NCBI RefSeq assembly: GCF_014656055.1 | Contig: NZ_BNBR01000006.1 | Location: forward strand, 248,001-312,000 | Direction: 5' to 3' | DNA length: 64,000 nucleotides | Source of the DNA: Streptomyces griseosporeus | GTDB taxonomy: Bacteria; Actinomycetota; Actinomycetes; Streptomycetales; Streptomycetaceae | In this document: positions 7,884 to 15,926 of the stretch, in pieces | Layout of the letters: each line of letters starts with the position of its first letter | How positions within the stretch are numbered: position 1 is the first letter of the stretch | The notes under the pieces: generated by a model | What the model saw: the letters and a program-made list of their open reading frames with translations, nothing else | Databases searched by the model: none | What the model was told of the DNA's origin: nothing | Translations under genes and position numbers: made by a program

Positions 7884-9437
7884 TCAGTGGGCGACCACCG
7901 GCACCGGCACCTCGTCCTCGGCGCCCTCGCCCTGGCCGGAGCCGGCCACGGTGCCCATGTTCGGGCGGCCGGCGTTGATGAGGGTGACGGCGATCGCGGC
8001 GGCCGCGACCAGGATGCCCACGGCGAACCAGATGGCGCTGGTGTAGCCGTGCACCATGCCCTCCAGCTGGACCAGCTGCTGCTGCGGCCGGGACCCGGCG
8101 GAGGCGATGTGGTCCTTGATGTACGACGTCGTCGCGGACGCGGCGATCGTGTTCAGCAGGGCCGTACCGATGGCGCCGCCGACCTGCTGCGAGGTGTTGA
8201 CCATCGCGGAGGCGACACCGGCGTCCCGGGGCTGCACGCCCAGCGTGGCCAGGGACATCGCCGGCATGAACGCCGTGCCCATGCCGAGGCCGAGCAGGAC
8301 CATCGCCGGCAGCAGCAGGGTGGCGTAGGAGGAACCGATCTCCAGCTGGGTCAGCAGCAGCATGCCGAGTGCGGCGACCAGGAAGCCCGGGCCCATCAGC
8401 AGCCGGGGCGCGACCCGCGTCATCAGCCGGGTGCCGATCTGGGTCGAGCCCGTGATCATGCCCGCGATCATCGGCAGGAAGGCGAAGCCGGTCTTGACCG
8501 GCGAGTAGCCCTTCACGACCTGGAGGTAGTAGGTCAGGAAGAGGAACAGGCCGAACATCGCGATGATGGCGAGGCCCAGCGAGAGGTAGACACCGCCGCG
8601 GTTGCGCTCGGTGACCACGCGCAGCGGCAGCAGCGGGGTCTTGACCTTGGCCTCGACCAGGACGAAGGCGAGCAGCAGGACGCCGGAGGCGACGAACATG
8701 CCGATCGTCAGGGAGTCGCTCCAGCCCTCGGACTCGGCGCGGGTGAAGCCGTAGACCAGGGAGACCAGACCGAGGGTGGACAGCAGCACGCCGGGGATGT
8801 CGAGCGGGTTGCGGTTGCGGCCGCCCTCCGGCTCACGGATGACGAAGTACGCGCCCAGCGCGGCGACGATGGCGAACGGGATGTTCACGAAGAACGTCCA
8901 GCGCCAGTCCAGGTACTCGGTGAGGAAGCCGCCGAGGATCAGGCCGACGGCGCCGCCGCCACCGGCGATGGCACCGTAGATGCCGAACGCCTTGGCGCGC
9001 TCCTTGGCGTCGGTGAACATGACGGCCAGCAGCGACAGCGCGGCCGGTGCGAGCAGCGCGCCGAACACGCCCTGCAGGGCGCGGGCACCGAACATCATCG
9101 CCTCGTTGGCGGCGGCACCGCCGAGCGCGGAGGCGAAGGCGAAGCCCGCCAGGCCGGTGACGAAGGCCCGCTTGCGGCCCCACAGGTCGGCGATGCGCCC
9201 ACCGAAGAGCAGCAGGCCACCGAAGGCGAGGGCGTAGGCCGTGACGACCCACTGCCGGTTGCCGTCGGATATGCCGAGGTCCTGCTGGGCGGAGGGCAGG
9301 GCGATGTTCACGATGGTGGCGTCGAGGACGACCATCAGCTGGGCGAGCGCGATGAACGCGAGCGCCTTCCAGCGGTTGGGGTCACCGGAACCGGATGCGG
9401 CCGGTGCGCCGGGAGCCTTGGAGGCTGCTTGAGACAT
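7884..9437 (-). CDS. MFS efflux transporter, DHA2 family
   Basis: A 517-residue 14-helix drug:H+ antiporter. The first helix carries ALAQLMVVLDATIVNIALPS, the DHA2 motif. GGRIADLWGRKRAFV (about residues 83-97) is motif A, and LLAPAALSLLAVMFTDAKER follows with the helix 4-5 loop. A second R-rich loop precedes the C-terminal helices. ATG 9437 was chosen; GTG 9449, four codons upstream, is an in-frame alternative with no better ribosome site. It lies 162 bp downstream of a codirectional TetR gene, suggesting a TetR-controlled operon. It is a second DHA2 pump besides the one at 342, with distinct sequence. Substrate unknown. Confidence 0.9.
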   Translation of the reverse strand: MSQAASKAPGAPAASGSGDPNRWKALAFIALAQLMVVLDATIVNIALPSAQQDLGISDGNRQWVVTAYALAFGGLLLFGGRIADLWGRKRAFVTGLAGFAFASALGGAAANEAMMFGARALQGVFGALLAPAALSLLAVMFTDAKERAKAFGIYGAIAGGGGAVGLILGGFLTEYLDWRWTFFVNIPFAIVAALGAYFVIREPEGGRNRNPLDIPGVLLSTLGLVSLVYGFTRAESEGWSDSLTIGMFVASGVLLLAFVLVEAKVKTPLLPLRVVTERNRGGVYLSLGLAIIAMFGLFLFLTYYLQVVKGYSPVKTGFAFLPMIAGMITGSTQIGTRLMTRVAPRLLMGPGFLVAALGMLLLTQLEIGSSYATLLLPAMVLLGLGMGTAFMPAMSLATLGVQPRDAGVASAMVNTSQQVGGAIGTALLNTIAASATTSYIKDHIASAGSRPQQQLVQLEGMVHGYTSAIWFAVGILVAAAAIAVTLINAGRPNMGTVAGSGQGEGAEDEVPVPVVAH

Positions 9438-9599
9438 GGGGGTACCCACTTCGGGACTCTGTGACGGAAAAAAGGTGTCGTAAGGGGACGGCGGTCGTAC
9501 GTGCGTGTCACGCGGGCGACGGCCGGTGAAGGGAGACCGGTCGGTCGTAGGCAGTAGGACTGCGGCGGAGCCCCGGACTCATCGGTCAGGGCTGATCGT

Positions 9600-10244
9600 T
9601 CAGGCCTTGCGCAGGTCCTCCATGGTCAGGGCCGTACCCGGCAGGGCGGAGCGGGCGGGGGCCCGCAGCCCGTCGAGGAACAGCTGCAGATGGCGGTGGA
9701 CGAAGTCGTCGACGCGGAAGCACGGCGTGCCCGCCGGGGGCCTGCTGAGCTGGGCGATGGCGATCATGACGTCGCCGACGCCCACGTCGGGCCGGAGCTG
9801 CCCGGCCGCCTTGGCGCGGTCCATCAGCGCCACGACCAGCTGCTCGCACCGCAGGCGGGACGCCTCCAGGTCCGGGTGGTGCTGGTCGAAGGTGCTCTGG
9901 ATCATCGGGCACAGCGCGCTGATCCGCTCGTCGGCGGTGGCGTGCACGAAGCGCTCCAGGGCCTCGAAGGCGTCCCCCGTCTCCGCGAGCGCGGCCTCGG
10001 CGGCGGCGGTCGTGCGGTCCATGACGGAGCAGACGACCTCGCGGACGAGGGCGTCGCGGTCGGGGAAGTTGCGGTAGACCGTGGCGTTGCCGACGCCGGC
10101 CCGGCGGGCGATCTCGTCGAGCGGCACGTCCGGGCCGTGCTCGACGAACATCTCCCGGGCGGCGGTGACGATCCGCTCCCGGTTGCGCAGGGCGTCGGCG
10201 CGGGGCCGGGTCGCCTTGCGCTGAACGGGAAGGGCGGTCTGCAC
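9600..10244 (-). CDS. TetR-family regulator of the downstream MFS pump
   Basis: A 214-residue repressor. The helix-turn-helix spans about residues 19-65: RNRERIVTAAREMFVEHGPD, then VPLDEIARRAGVGNATVYRN, ending YRNFPDRDALV. The C-terminal half contains the TetR_C-like helices (ERFVHATADERISALCPMIQ). The start is GTG 10244 with AAGGAG seven bases upstream. It is the first gene of a probable two-gene unit with the MFS pump at 7884-9437. A long dyad upstream (10284-10342) is the candidate operator. Confidence 0.9.
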   Translation of the reverse strand: MQTALPVQRKATRPRADALRNRERIVTAAREMFVEHGPDVPLDEIARRAGVGNATVYRNFPDRDALVREVVCSVMDRTTAAAEAALAETGDAFEALERFVHATADERISALCPMIQSTFDQHHPDLEASRLRCEQLVVALMDRAKAAGQLRPDVGVGDVMIAIAQLSRPPAGTPCFRVDDFVHRHLQLFLDGLRAPARSALPGTALTMEDLRKA

Positions 10245-10283
10245 GGCGTACTCCTTGGCGTCGTCTCGTCTGGTGCCGGCTAT

Positions 10284-10342
10284 CCGGGGACGGGTTCCCC
10301 GTTTCGCGCGGACACAGGGCTAAACGGGGAACGGATCCCCGG
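10284..10342. promoter_or_regulatory. Extended dyad, candidate TetR operator pair
   Basis: Two inverted 20-bp blocks face each other: 10284-10303 and 10323-10342, agreeing at about 17 of 20 positions. Each is itself near-palindromic (GGGGACGGGTTCCCC and GGGGAACGGATCCCC). This looks like two tandem TetR sites placed symmetrically around the promoter, 40-100 bp upstream of the TetR start. Confidence 0.6.
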
Positions 10343-10534
10343 TTATTTCCCCGCCGCCGACTTTCTTCCTGTGACCTGAGTCACAGACTCGCCTCCTCCG
10401 TGGTCGGGCCACCCCGCTACTCACCGGAAACCCACGATCGGCCCAGGCCAGCGCGCGCCCGCAGGTCCTCCCCCCGAGGGTGATCGCAAGGGTGCAGCCG
10501 GGGACCGGCGGCTGCCTGGAGCGAAAGGTCCTGC

Positions 10535-11836
10535 ATGCAGCCGCAGCCTGAGCGATCCCGGAACCGCCGTCGGATACGCCCGCGCCGTGTGGCCGCCCTC
10601 GCCTCCGTGTCCGCGCTGACCCTGGCGGTCAGCACCTCGGCCGGAACCGGGCATCTGGCGCCGGGCGGCACGGCCGCCGGGGCGGGCCCGGTCGCCGCGC
10701 TCGACCGTTCCTCGACGCTCGGACCCTGCCTGATCAACGGCCACCCGGCGGTGCAGATGTCGGAGGGCATCCCCACCCCCGGCGGCTACGCCCGCTCCAC
10801 CGGCACCGTGCGCGCCCTGACGGTGATGGTCGACTTCCCGGACGCGCCGGGCCAGGGGAAGGCGATGGACCGGTTCCACGAGTTCTTCCCGCAGACCCGC
10901 AAGTGGTTCCGCACCAGCTCCTACGGCCGCCTCGACTACCGCCCCTCGACCCCCATCCAGGACTGGCTGCGCATGCCGAAGGCGTTCCTGGACTACGGCA
11001 TAGACCGCGGCGCCCCCTTCGACCCGGGCTACCGCGAGCTGGTGCAGGACATCATCGCGGCGGCGGACGCGAAGGTGGACTTCCGGGACTACGACCTGCT
11101 GAACGTGCTCGTCACCCCGAACGCGGGCCCGTCCGCGCTGGACACGGTCCTGTCGGTGACGTTCGCGGGCAACGCCGACGCGCCGGTCGCCGACGGGGTC
11201 CCCGTGGCGAACGCCTCCTTCGTCTACTCCCGGCAGGACGACGGCTCCGGCACCTACGACCGCACCGGCTACCGGGTGCTGCCGCACGAGAACGGCCATG
11301 TCTTCGGCCTGCCCGACCTCTACACCCAGGAGGGCGGGGGCGCCGTCGGCCACTGGGACATCATGAGCGAGGACTGGGGGGCCAACAACGACCTGCTCGG
11401 CTGGCACAAGTGGAAGCTGGGCTGGCTGGACGCCGGCCAGATCAGCTGCGCCTCGGGCACCGGCACGGCCGAGTTCACCCTCACCCCGCTCGCCCGCCCG
11501 GGCGGCCGCAAGCTGGTCTTCGTCCCACTGGACGCCCGTACCGGCTACGCCCTCGAACTGCGCACCCGCGAGGGCAACGACGAGGCGGTGTGCCGGCCGG
11601 GCGTCCTCGTGTACCGGGTCGACGCGGACATCGACACGGGCATGGGCCCGGTCACCGTCTTCGACTCCCGCGAGGACAGCGGGGGCTGCACCCGCAGCCC
11701 GAACGTCCACGCGGAACTCTCCGACGCCACCTTCACACCCGGCGAGACCTTCAAGGACCCGGCCCGCAAGATCAGCGTCGAGGTGGCGTCGGCGGACGTG
11801 TCGGGGACGTACCGGGTGCGGGTGACGCGGGGGTAG
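10535..11836 (+). CDS. Secreted M6-family zinc metalloprotease (immune-inhibitor-A-like)
   Basis: A 433-residue exported protease. A basic start (RNRRRIRPRRVAALASVSAL) and an Ala-rich core ending in TSA form a signal peptide of about 45 residues. The catalytic zinc motif is HENGHVFGLPD, with H251, E252, H255 and D261, the HExxHxxGxxD form of M6 peptidases. A downstream WDIMSEDWG supplies the conserved Met-turn-like segment. The C-terminus is a small beta-rich domain. The start is ATG 10535 after AAAGG. M6 enzymes degrade host or environmental proteins outside the cell. It stands alone between a TetR gene and an IclR gene, and no inhibitor gene is adjacent. Confidence 0.88.
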   Translation: MQPQPERSRNRRRIRPRRVAALASVSALTLAVSTSAGTGHLAPGGTAAGAGPVAALDRSSTLGPCLINGHPAVQMSEGIPTPGGYARSTGTVRALTVMVDFPDAPGQGKAMDRFHEFFPQTRKWFRTSSYGRLDYRPSTPIQDWLRMPKAFLDYGIDRGAPFDPGYRELVQDIIAAADAKVDFRDYDLLNVLVTPNAGPSALDTVLSVTFAGNADAPVADGVPVANASFVYSRQDDGSGTYDRTGYRVLPHENGHVFGLPDLYTQEGGGAVGHWDIMSEDWGANNDLLGWHKWKLGWLDAGQISCASGTGTAEFTLTPLARPGGRKLVFVPLDARTGYALELRTREGNDEAVCRPGVLVYRVDADIDTGMGPVTVFDSREDSGGCTRSPNVHAELSDATFTPGETFKDPARKISVEVASADVSGTYRVRVTRG

Positions 11837-11947
11837 GCAGGGACCGTCGGGCCGACCGTCGGGTCACCGACGCCTGTCGGATTACGGTAGGACGCACCGC
11901 CCGTCGACAGGAGCACGCCGGGCTGCCCCACCGGAGAGCCGATCCCT

Positions 11948-13534
11948 ATGCCCGCGAAGACCCCGACGGAGCCCGCCCAGGCGACGGCGCCGAGCGCGCC
12001 GTCCGCCGTACCGGACGAGGCGGTGACTCCGCTGATCCGCGGAGTGGCCGTACTGCGGGAGCTGACGGAGGCGGGCGGCACGCTCAGCCCGAGCGCGCTG
12101 GAACGGGCGACCGGCCTGGCCCGCTCCACGGTCGACCGGATCACGGCGACGCTCGCGCGCATGGGCTACGTCCGCGTAGACGGCCGAGACGTGACCCTGA
12201 CCCCCCGGGTGATGGAACTGGGCAACGCCTACCTGGCCGCCCTCCGCCTGCCCGCGCTGCTGTCGGCCCGGGCCGACGCGCTGGCCGACGAGCTGGACGA
12301 GTCGGTGTCGCTGGCGGTGGCCGACCGCGACGGCATCCGCTTCATCCACCAGGCGACCCGCCGCCGCGCCCTCTCCCTCAGCTTCAGCATCGGCGACCTG
12401 CTGCCGGCCGAACGCACCGCGCCGGGCCCGCTGTTCGCGACGGAATGGACGGACACCGACTGGCACCGCTGGCGGGCACGCCGGTCCGCGGACCCGCGGG
12501 ACCACGGCTTCCCCGCCGTACCCCCGCGCGAACGCCCGCACGCCGACGATGACTTCGTCCGCCGCACCCGGCAGGCGGCGCGGGACGGCTGGGCCCTCGA
12601 CGACCAGCTGATCGAACCGGGCCTGGTGGCGATCTCGGCCCCCGTCCGGGACCCCGGGACCGGCCGCGTGGCGTGCGTGGCGAGCGTGGTCAGCCACACG
12701 AGCCGCCACGCGGCGGACGACCTGACGACGACCCTCCTCCCACGCCTGCGGGAGGCGGTGACGGCGATGGAGGAGGACCTGCGCACACCGCCCGCGCCGA
12801 CCCCGCCCCCACCCCACGCTCCCCTGGCCACCTGGGCGGCGGCGACGAAGCACGCACTGGGCCGCGGTTTCATCGAGTCCCTGGCCCGGGGTCTGACGGT
12901 CCTGACGGCGTTCGGCGAGGGCAGAGGCCGGCTGACCCTGACGGAGGTGGCGAAGGCGACGGGCCTGGCCCGGGCCACGGCCCGCCGAGCCCTCATCACT
13001 TACGAGCACATGGGTCTGGTGTCCCAGGAGGCCGCCGCGTTCTCCCTGACCCCCCGTGTCCTCGCCCTGGGCTTCCCGCCCCTCTCGCGCACCACACTCC
13101 CGGAGATCGCCACGCCGCACCTGAACGACCTGACGGCCCGCATCCAGGAATCCACGGCGCTGGCGGTCGACACCCCCAGGTCCGGCGAGATCGTGTACGT
13201 GGCCCGCGCCACGCACCACAGAGTGATGAGCGCGGACCTCCCCTTGCGCCACCCACTCCCCTCCACGGAAACGTCGGCGGGCCGCGTCCTGCGCGCGGCC
13301 CTCCCCCACGCCGTCGAGGACGCGGAACTGGAAGCGGGTCTGCGGACGCTCTCGGTCCCCGTGCACGACACGAGCGGCACGGCGATCGCGGCCCTGACGA
13401 CGGCCACCCACGCGGCCCGCCGCACCCGGGAGGAGTGCGAGCGGACCCTCCTCCCGGAACTCCTCACCACGGCACGCGCGATCGAACAGGACCTGCACAC
13501 GGCGTCCCGCTTCACGCGGGTACGCCTGACCTGA
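11948..13534 (+). CDS. Double-module IclR-family regulator
   Basis: A 528-residue protein with two complete IclR-like units in one chain. Module 1 (about 28-275) has IRGVAVLRELTEAGGTLSPS, then LERATGLARSTVDRITATLA and an effector domain (VSLAVADRDGIRFIHQATRR). Module 2 (about 300-520) has ESLARGLTVLTAFGEGRGRL, then EVAKATGLARATARRALITY and a second effector domain (STALAVDTPRSGEIVYVARA) ending near ALTTATHAARRT. A Pro-rich linker (APTPPPPHAP) joins them. The usual IclR length is about 250 residues, so this is a tandem fusion. Module 2 resembles the PcaR type of aromatic-catabolism regulators. No target operon is adjacent, so the regulon is unknown. Confidence 0.9.
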   Translation: MPAKTPTEPAQATAPSAPSAVPDEAVTPLIRGVAVLRELTEAGGTLSPSALERATGLARSTVDRITATLARMGYVRVDGRDVTLTPRVMELGNAYLAALRLPALLSARADALADELDESVSLAVADRDGIRFIHQATRRRALSLSFSIGDLLPAERTAPGPLFATEWTDTDWHRWRARRSADPRDHGFPAVPPRERPHADDDFVRRTRQAARDGWALDDQLIEPGLVAISAPVRDPGTGRVACVASVVSHTSRHAADDLTTTLLPRLREAVTAMEEDLRTPPAPTPPPPHAPLATWAAATKHALGRGFIESLARGLTVLTAFGEGRGRLTLTEVAKATGLARATARRALITYEHMGLVSQEAAAFSLTPRVLALGFPPLSRTTLPEIATPHLNDLTARIQESTALAVDTPRSGEIVYVARATHHRVMSADLPLRHPLPSTETSAGRVLRAALPHAVEDAELEAGLRTLSVPVHDTSGTAIAALTTATHAARRTREECERTLLPELLTTARAIEQDLHTASRFTRVRLT

Positions 13535-13565
13535 CGCCCAGGAGCACCCGCCGACCCACCCCCTC

Positions 13566-13823
13566 TCAGCCCCACTCGGCCATCACACCGACACACTCCT
13601 CAAGGGCGGCGTGCAACGGCCGCACAAAGGCGGCCAGTTCGACATCGCAGGCCCTCCCGTCCTCCAGTACGGACCCCACGACGGCCACGAGCACGGCGGC
13701 GGTCTCGAGGACATGCCGATCGGCCAGCCCCTCGAGAAACCCACCGGGTTCGGCGACGACGAAGGCCTCCTTCCCGGTGGCGGGGTCCACACCGATGCTC
13801 CGGGGCCTCGACCGGGAACTCAC
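13566..13823 (-). CDS. Small conserved-looking protein of unknown function
   Basis: An 85-residue protein starting SSRSRPRSIGVDPATGKEAF after its first residue and continuing VVAEPGGFLEGLADRHVLET. I do not recognise a domain. It is acidic and mostly helical, with no signal peptide. The start GTG 13823-13821 overlaps the stop of the upstream gene (TGA 13822-13820), a GTGA junction that implies translational coupling. Codon usage is Streptomyces-like. It is divergent from a short GntR regulator at 14155, so the two small genes may be its target. Confidence 0.65.
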   Translation of the reverse strand: MSSRSRPRSIGVDPATGKEAFVVAEPGGFLEGLADRHVLETAAVLVAVVGSVLEDGRACDVELAAFVRPLHAALEECVGVMAEWG

Positions 13824-14029
13824 ACGACCACCCCCCATTCGGCGAGGAGGACATAGGGCCGGACCAGCGGAAGCCCGTCGACGAACACGACCTCGACAGG
13901 GGGCCGCGCGGGGCGCGGGGGCGGGCAGCCAAGGTCAACCGCCCCCGAGGGCACTGCTACGGAGAGGCTCCGATGGGCCCCTCGGGCAGGGAACAGTAAC
14001 TGCAGAACCGCGGCCACTAGGCTGCGCAT
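13820..14029 (-). CDS. Small protein, unknown, coupled to the next gene
   Basis: A 69-residue protein beginning MRSLVAAVLQLLFPARGAHR, with a short hydrophobic start, a Pro-rich middle and the C-terminal VEVVFVDGLPLVRPYVLLAE. The start ATG 14029 is preceded by GTAGGAG at good spacing, which picks it over upstream ATGs. No domain is recognised. From memory, comparable short proteins occur beside short GntR genes in other Streptomyces. It shares a 3-base overlap with the following gene and is divergent from GntR at 14155. Confidence 0.65.
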   Translation of the reverse strand: MRSLVAAVLQLLFPARGAHRSLSVAVPSGAVDLGCPPPRPARPPVEVVFVDGLPLVRPYVLLAEWGVVV

Positions 14030-14115
14030 AGGTCGACTCCTACTCAGTCGGCTGAGGCCCCGGCCAGGAAGTAGCCGCTTCCTCCCGGGGCCGCTGTGTG
14101 TCCGCTCCAAGATAG

Positions 14116-14135
14116 CGTGGATAACCGTGGATAAC
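14116..14135. promoter_or_regulatory. Perfect 10-bp tandem repeat before the GntR gene
   Basis: CGTGGATAAC occurs twice head to tail (14116-14125 and 14126-14135), followed by a weaker TACGGAT. It lies between the divergent small-gene operon and the GntR start. Helically phased direct repeats suggest a regulator site for the gene at 14155; binding is inferred. Confidence 0.5.
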
Positions 14136-14154
14136 TACGGATGCGCGGAAGTCC

Positions 14155-14424
14155 GTGGTCACCCACGCTGGCGCCATAGATCTCGACCGCACCCGCCCGC
14201 TCTGGCGACAGATCGCAGCGGAGATCATCCGGCGCATCAAGAGCGGCACGTATCCACCCGGCAGCCGCGTGCCGTCCACCTTGGAGATCGCCCAGGAGTT
14301 CGGCGTGGTGAACGCCACGGCGGCGAAGGCCATGCGGCACGTACGGGAGCAGGGCTGGACACGCGGCGAGGTCGGCCTGGGAACGTTCGTGGCGGACCCC
14401 CTGCCGACGGAGGCCTCCGAGTAG
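14155..14424 (+). CDS. Short GntR-family regulator (DNA-binding domain only)
   Basis: An 89-residue protein consisting almost entirely of a GntR winged helix: IDLDRTRPLWRQIAAEIIRR, then IKSGTYPPGSRVPSTLEIAQ and EFGVVNATAAKAMRHVREQG, ending with the wing GLGTFVADP. There is no effector domain, unlike typical GntR proteins of about 240 residues. GTG 14155 is used. Such mini-GntR genes are frequent in Streptomyces, and some sit near integrative elements. Here it is about 90 bp upstream of the tRNA-Arg gene that hosts an element, but it lies outside the att repeats. It probably controls the divergent 13820-14029 operon. Confidence 0.85.
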   Translation: MVTHAGAIDLDRTRPLWRQIAAEIIRRIKSGTYPPGSRVPSTLEIAQEFGVVNATAAKAMRHVREQGWTRGEVGLGTFVADPLPTEASE

Positions 14425-14513
14425 AGCCCCGACGAGGCCACCTCGCTCCATCCCCCGCCCGGACGCATCCGCTACCCTGTCCTAAGTCAGCCGGGCACCC
14501 GGCTGCCGGCCAC

Positions 14514-14586
14514 GCCTTCGTAGCTCAGGGGATAGAGCACCGCTCTCCTAAAGCGGGTGTCGCAGGTTCGAATCCTGCCGGGGGCA
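14514..14586 (+). tRNA. tRNA-Arg (anticodon CCT)
   Basis: A full cloverleaf can be folded. The acceptor GCCTTCG (14514-14520) pairs with CGGGGGC (14579-14585) using two G-U pairs. The anticodon stem CGCTC/AAGCG-like surrounds CTCCTAA with anticodon CCT. The T arm is GCAGG-TTCGAAT-CCTGC. The discriminator base A is at 14586 and no CCA is encoded. Its 3' half is the left att repeat of the element ending at 18849. Confidence 0.95.
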
Positions 14587-14587
14587 C
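14543..14587. repeat. attL-like repeat (tRNA 3' half)
   Basis: CTCTCCTAAAGCGG (14543-14556) and the 21-bp T-arm block at 14560-14580 are repeated at 18806-18819 and 18822-18842. The left copy completes the tRNA, as usual when an element integrates into a tRNA and restores it. Confidence 0.8.
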
Positions 14588-14592
14588 AGGCA

Positions 14593-14635
14593 GAAGGGCC
14601 AGCTCAGGAGGGGTTTCCTCCCAGGCCGGCCCTTC
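14593..14635 (+). terminator. Hairpin after tRNA-Arg on the element side
   Basis: GAAGGGCC (14593-14600) pairs with GGCCCTTC (14628-14635), enclosing an inner GGAGG/CCTCC hairpin, and is followed by GTCGTTT. It probably terminates the tRNA transcript and separates it from the convergent integrase gene. Confidence 0.7.
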
Positions 14636-14683
14636 GTCGTTTCAGCGGTCGTGCCACACGCGTGCCACTAGTGTCCACATCCC

Positions 14684-15525
14684 CTAGCCGGAGGCCGCTC
14701 CCCCACCGCCCCGGATCATGGCCCCGAGCCGGTCGGCGATGGCCCGGTCACGGTCGCTGGTCATGTGCTGGTAGATCAGCGCGGCCCGTGAGCTGCTGTG
14801 GCCCATGCGGGTCATCCGCTCCCGCGTGCTGGCCCCTGCCGTGGAGGCCAGCGTGTTGCCCGTGTGCCGAAGATCGTGGAAGTGCAGCTCGGCCGTGACG
14901 CCCGCGGCCTTCCGGGCCTTGACCCAGTCGTCCCGGAAGTTGCTTCGCCGCAGTTGTCCGCCCTGGGGGCCGATGAAGACGTGTCCGTCACTGCCGGGAG
15001 CGGCGAAGTGCTCCAGGTGGTGCGTGACCGCGTCGAGGAGTTCGGCCGGGAAGGAGACGGAGCGCACCCCGGCCGCGGATTTGGCGCCTTGTCGAAGAGC
15101 CGGCCGTCCTGCAGCTCGGCCTGAGCGCGGCGCACGGTGACCGTCAGCCCGTCCAGGTCGATGTCCCGGCGCCGGAGGGCCGCCAGCTCCCCGAACCGCA
15201 GGGTGGTGAAGGCCGCCAGGAGCACGAGCAGCCGGTAGCGCGGCGCAATGGAGTCGGCGACGGCGAAGACCTCCGCGACCGTGAGGACCGGCCGCTCGGG
15301 CACGTCGTAACGGTCCGCACCCTTGATGCGGCACGGGTTGCGCCGGATCAGCTCGTCGTCCACGGCCGTGTTCATCAGAGCCCGCAGCAACTGGTACGCC
15401 TTGACGACCGACGGCTCACCGACGCCGGCCGCCAGGAGCTTGCCACGCCAACTTCGCACACGAGCAGTCGTCACGTCGGCCACCGTCCCGGCCCCGAAGG
15501 GGGGCAGGATATGCAGCCGCATCAC
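14684..15525 (-). pseudogene. Tyrosine recombinase (integrase), frameshifted and 5'-truncated
   Basis: The catalytic domain is readable in two frames. The first (upstream part) has RYRLLVLLAAFTTLRFGELA with the first active-site Arg, then LRRRDIDLDGLTVTVRRAQA. Near 15085 the frame must shift: RLFDKAP is followed in the other frame by KSAAGVRSVSFP, consistent with loss of one base in a run of Cs. The second frame carries HFHDLRHTGNTLASTAGAST (HxLRH box) and RMGHSSSRAALIYQHMTSDR with the catalytic Tyr. Upstream of about 15525 the core-binding start is only partly present and the arm-binding domain is missing. It would have catalysed integration at tRNA-Arg(CCT); as read it is inactive. Confidence 0.8.
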
Positions 15526-15926
15526 CGACTGGTTCCGCGCTGCACACAGCTTCAAGCCCCACCGCACAGACTGAGTTACAACTTTCTCTACGGGTTCGCG
15601 GCGGCTCGCTCCGCTCACCGCGCGCGGCCCGGCCCCCGGCCCGCCTGCGCTCCTGCCTCCGTCCCACTCCAGCCCGGCCGGCACCCGTGCCGCGCTCACG
15701 GCAATCAGTCGCCTGATGCCAGAGAAGGGGTACGTCGTGGCTTGGGCGGTCGGCTTCACGGCTTTAGGCAGCCACTTTGGCGCGAGCCTCGAAAATCACG
15801 GCCCCAACGTCGTGTTTTACCGGGCAGGTCCACAGACTGCCCGACGCGCCGGAAGCTTACGGGGCCATGATCACTCGCGCCAAAGCAGCTCCAGCCCAAA
15901 GCCGCTCCGCCGACCTTGGCACTCGA

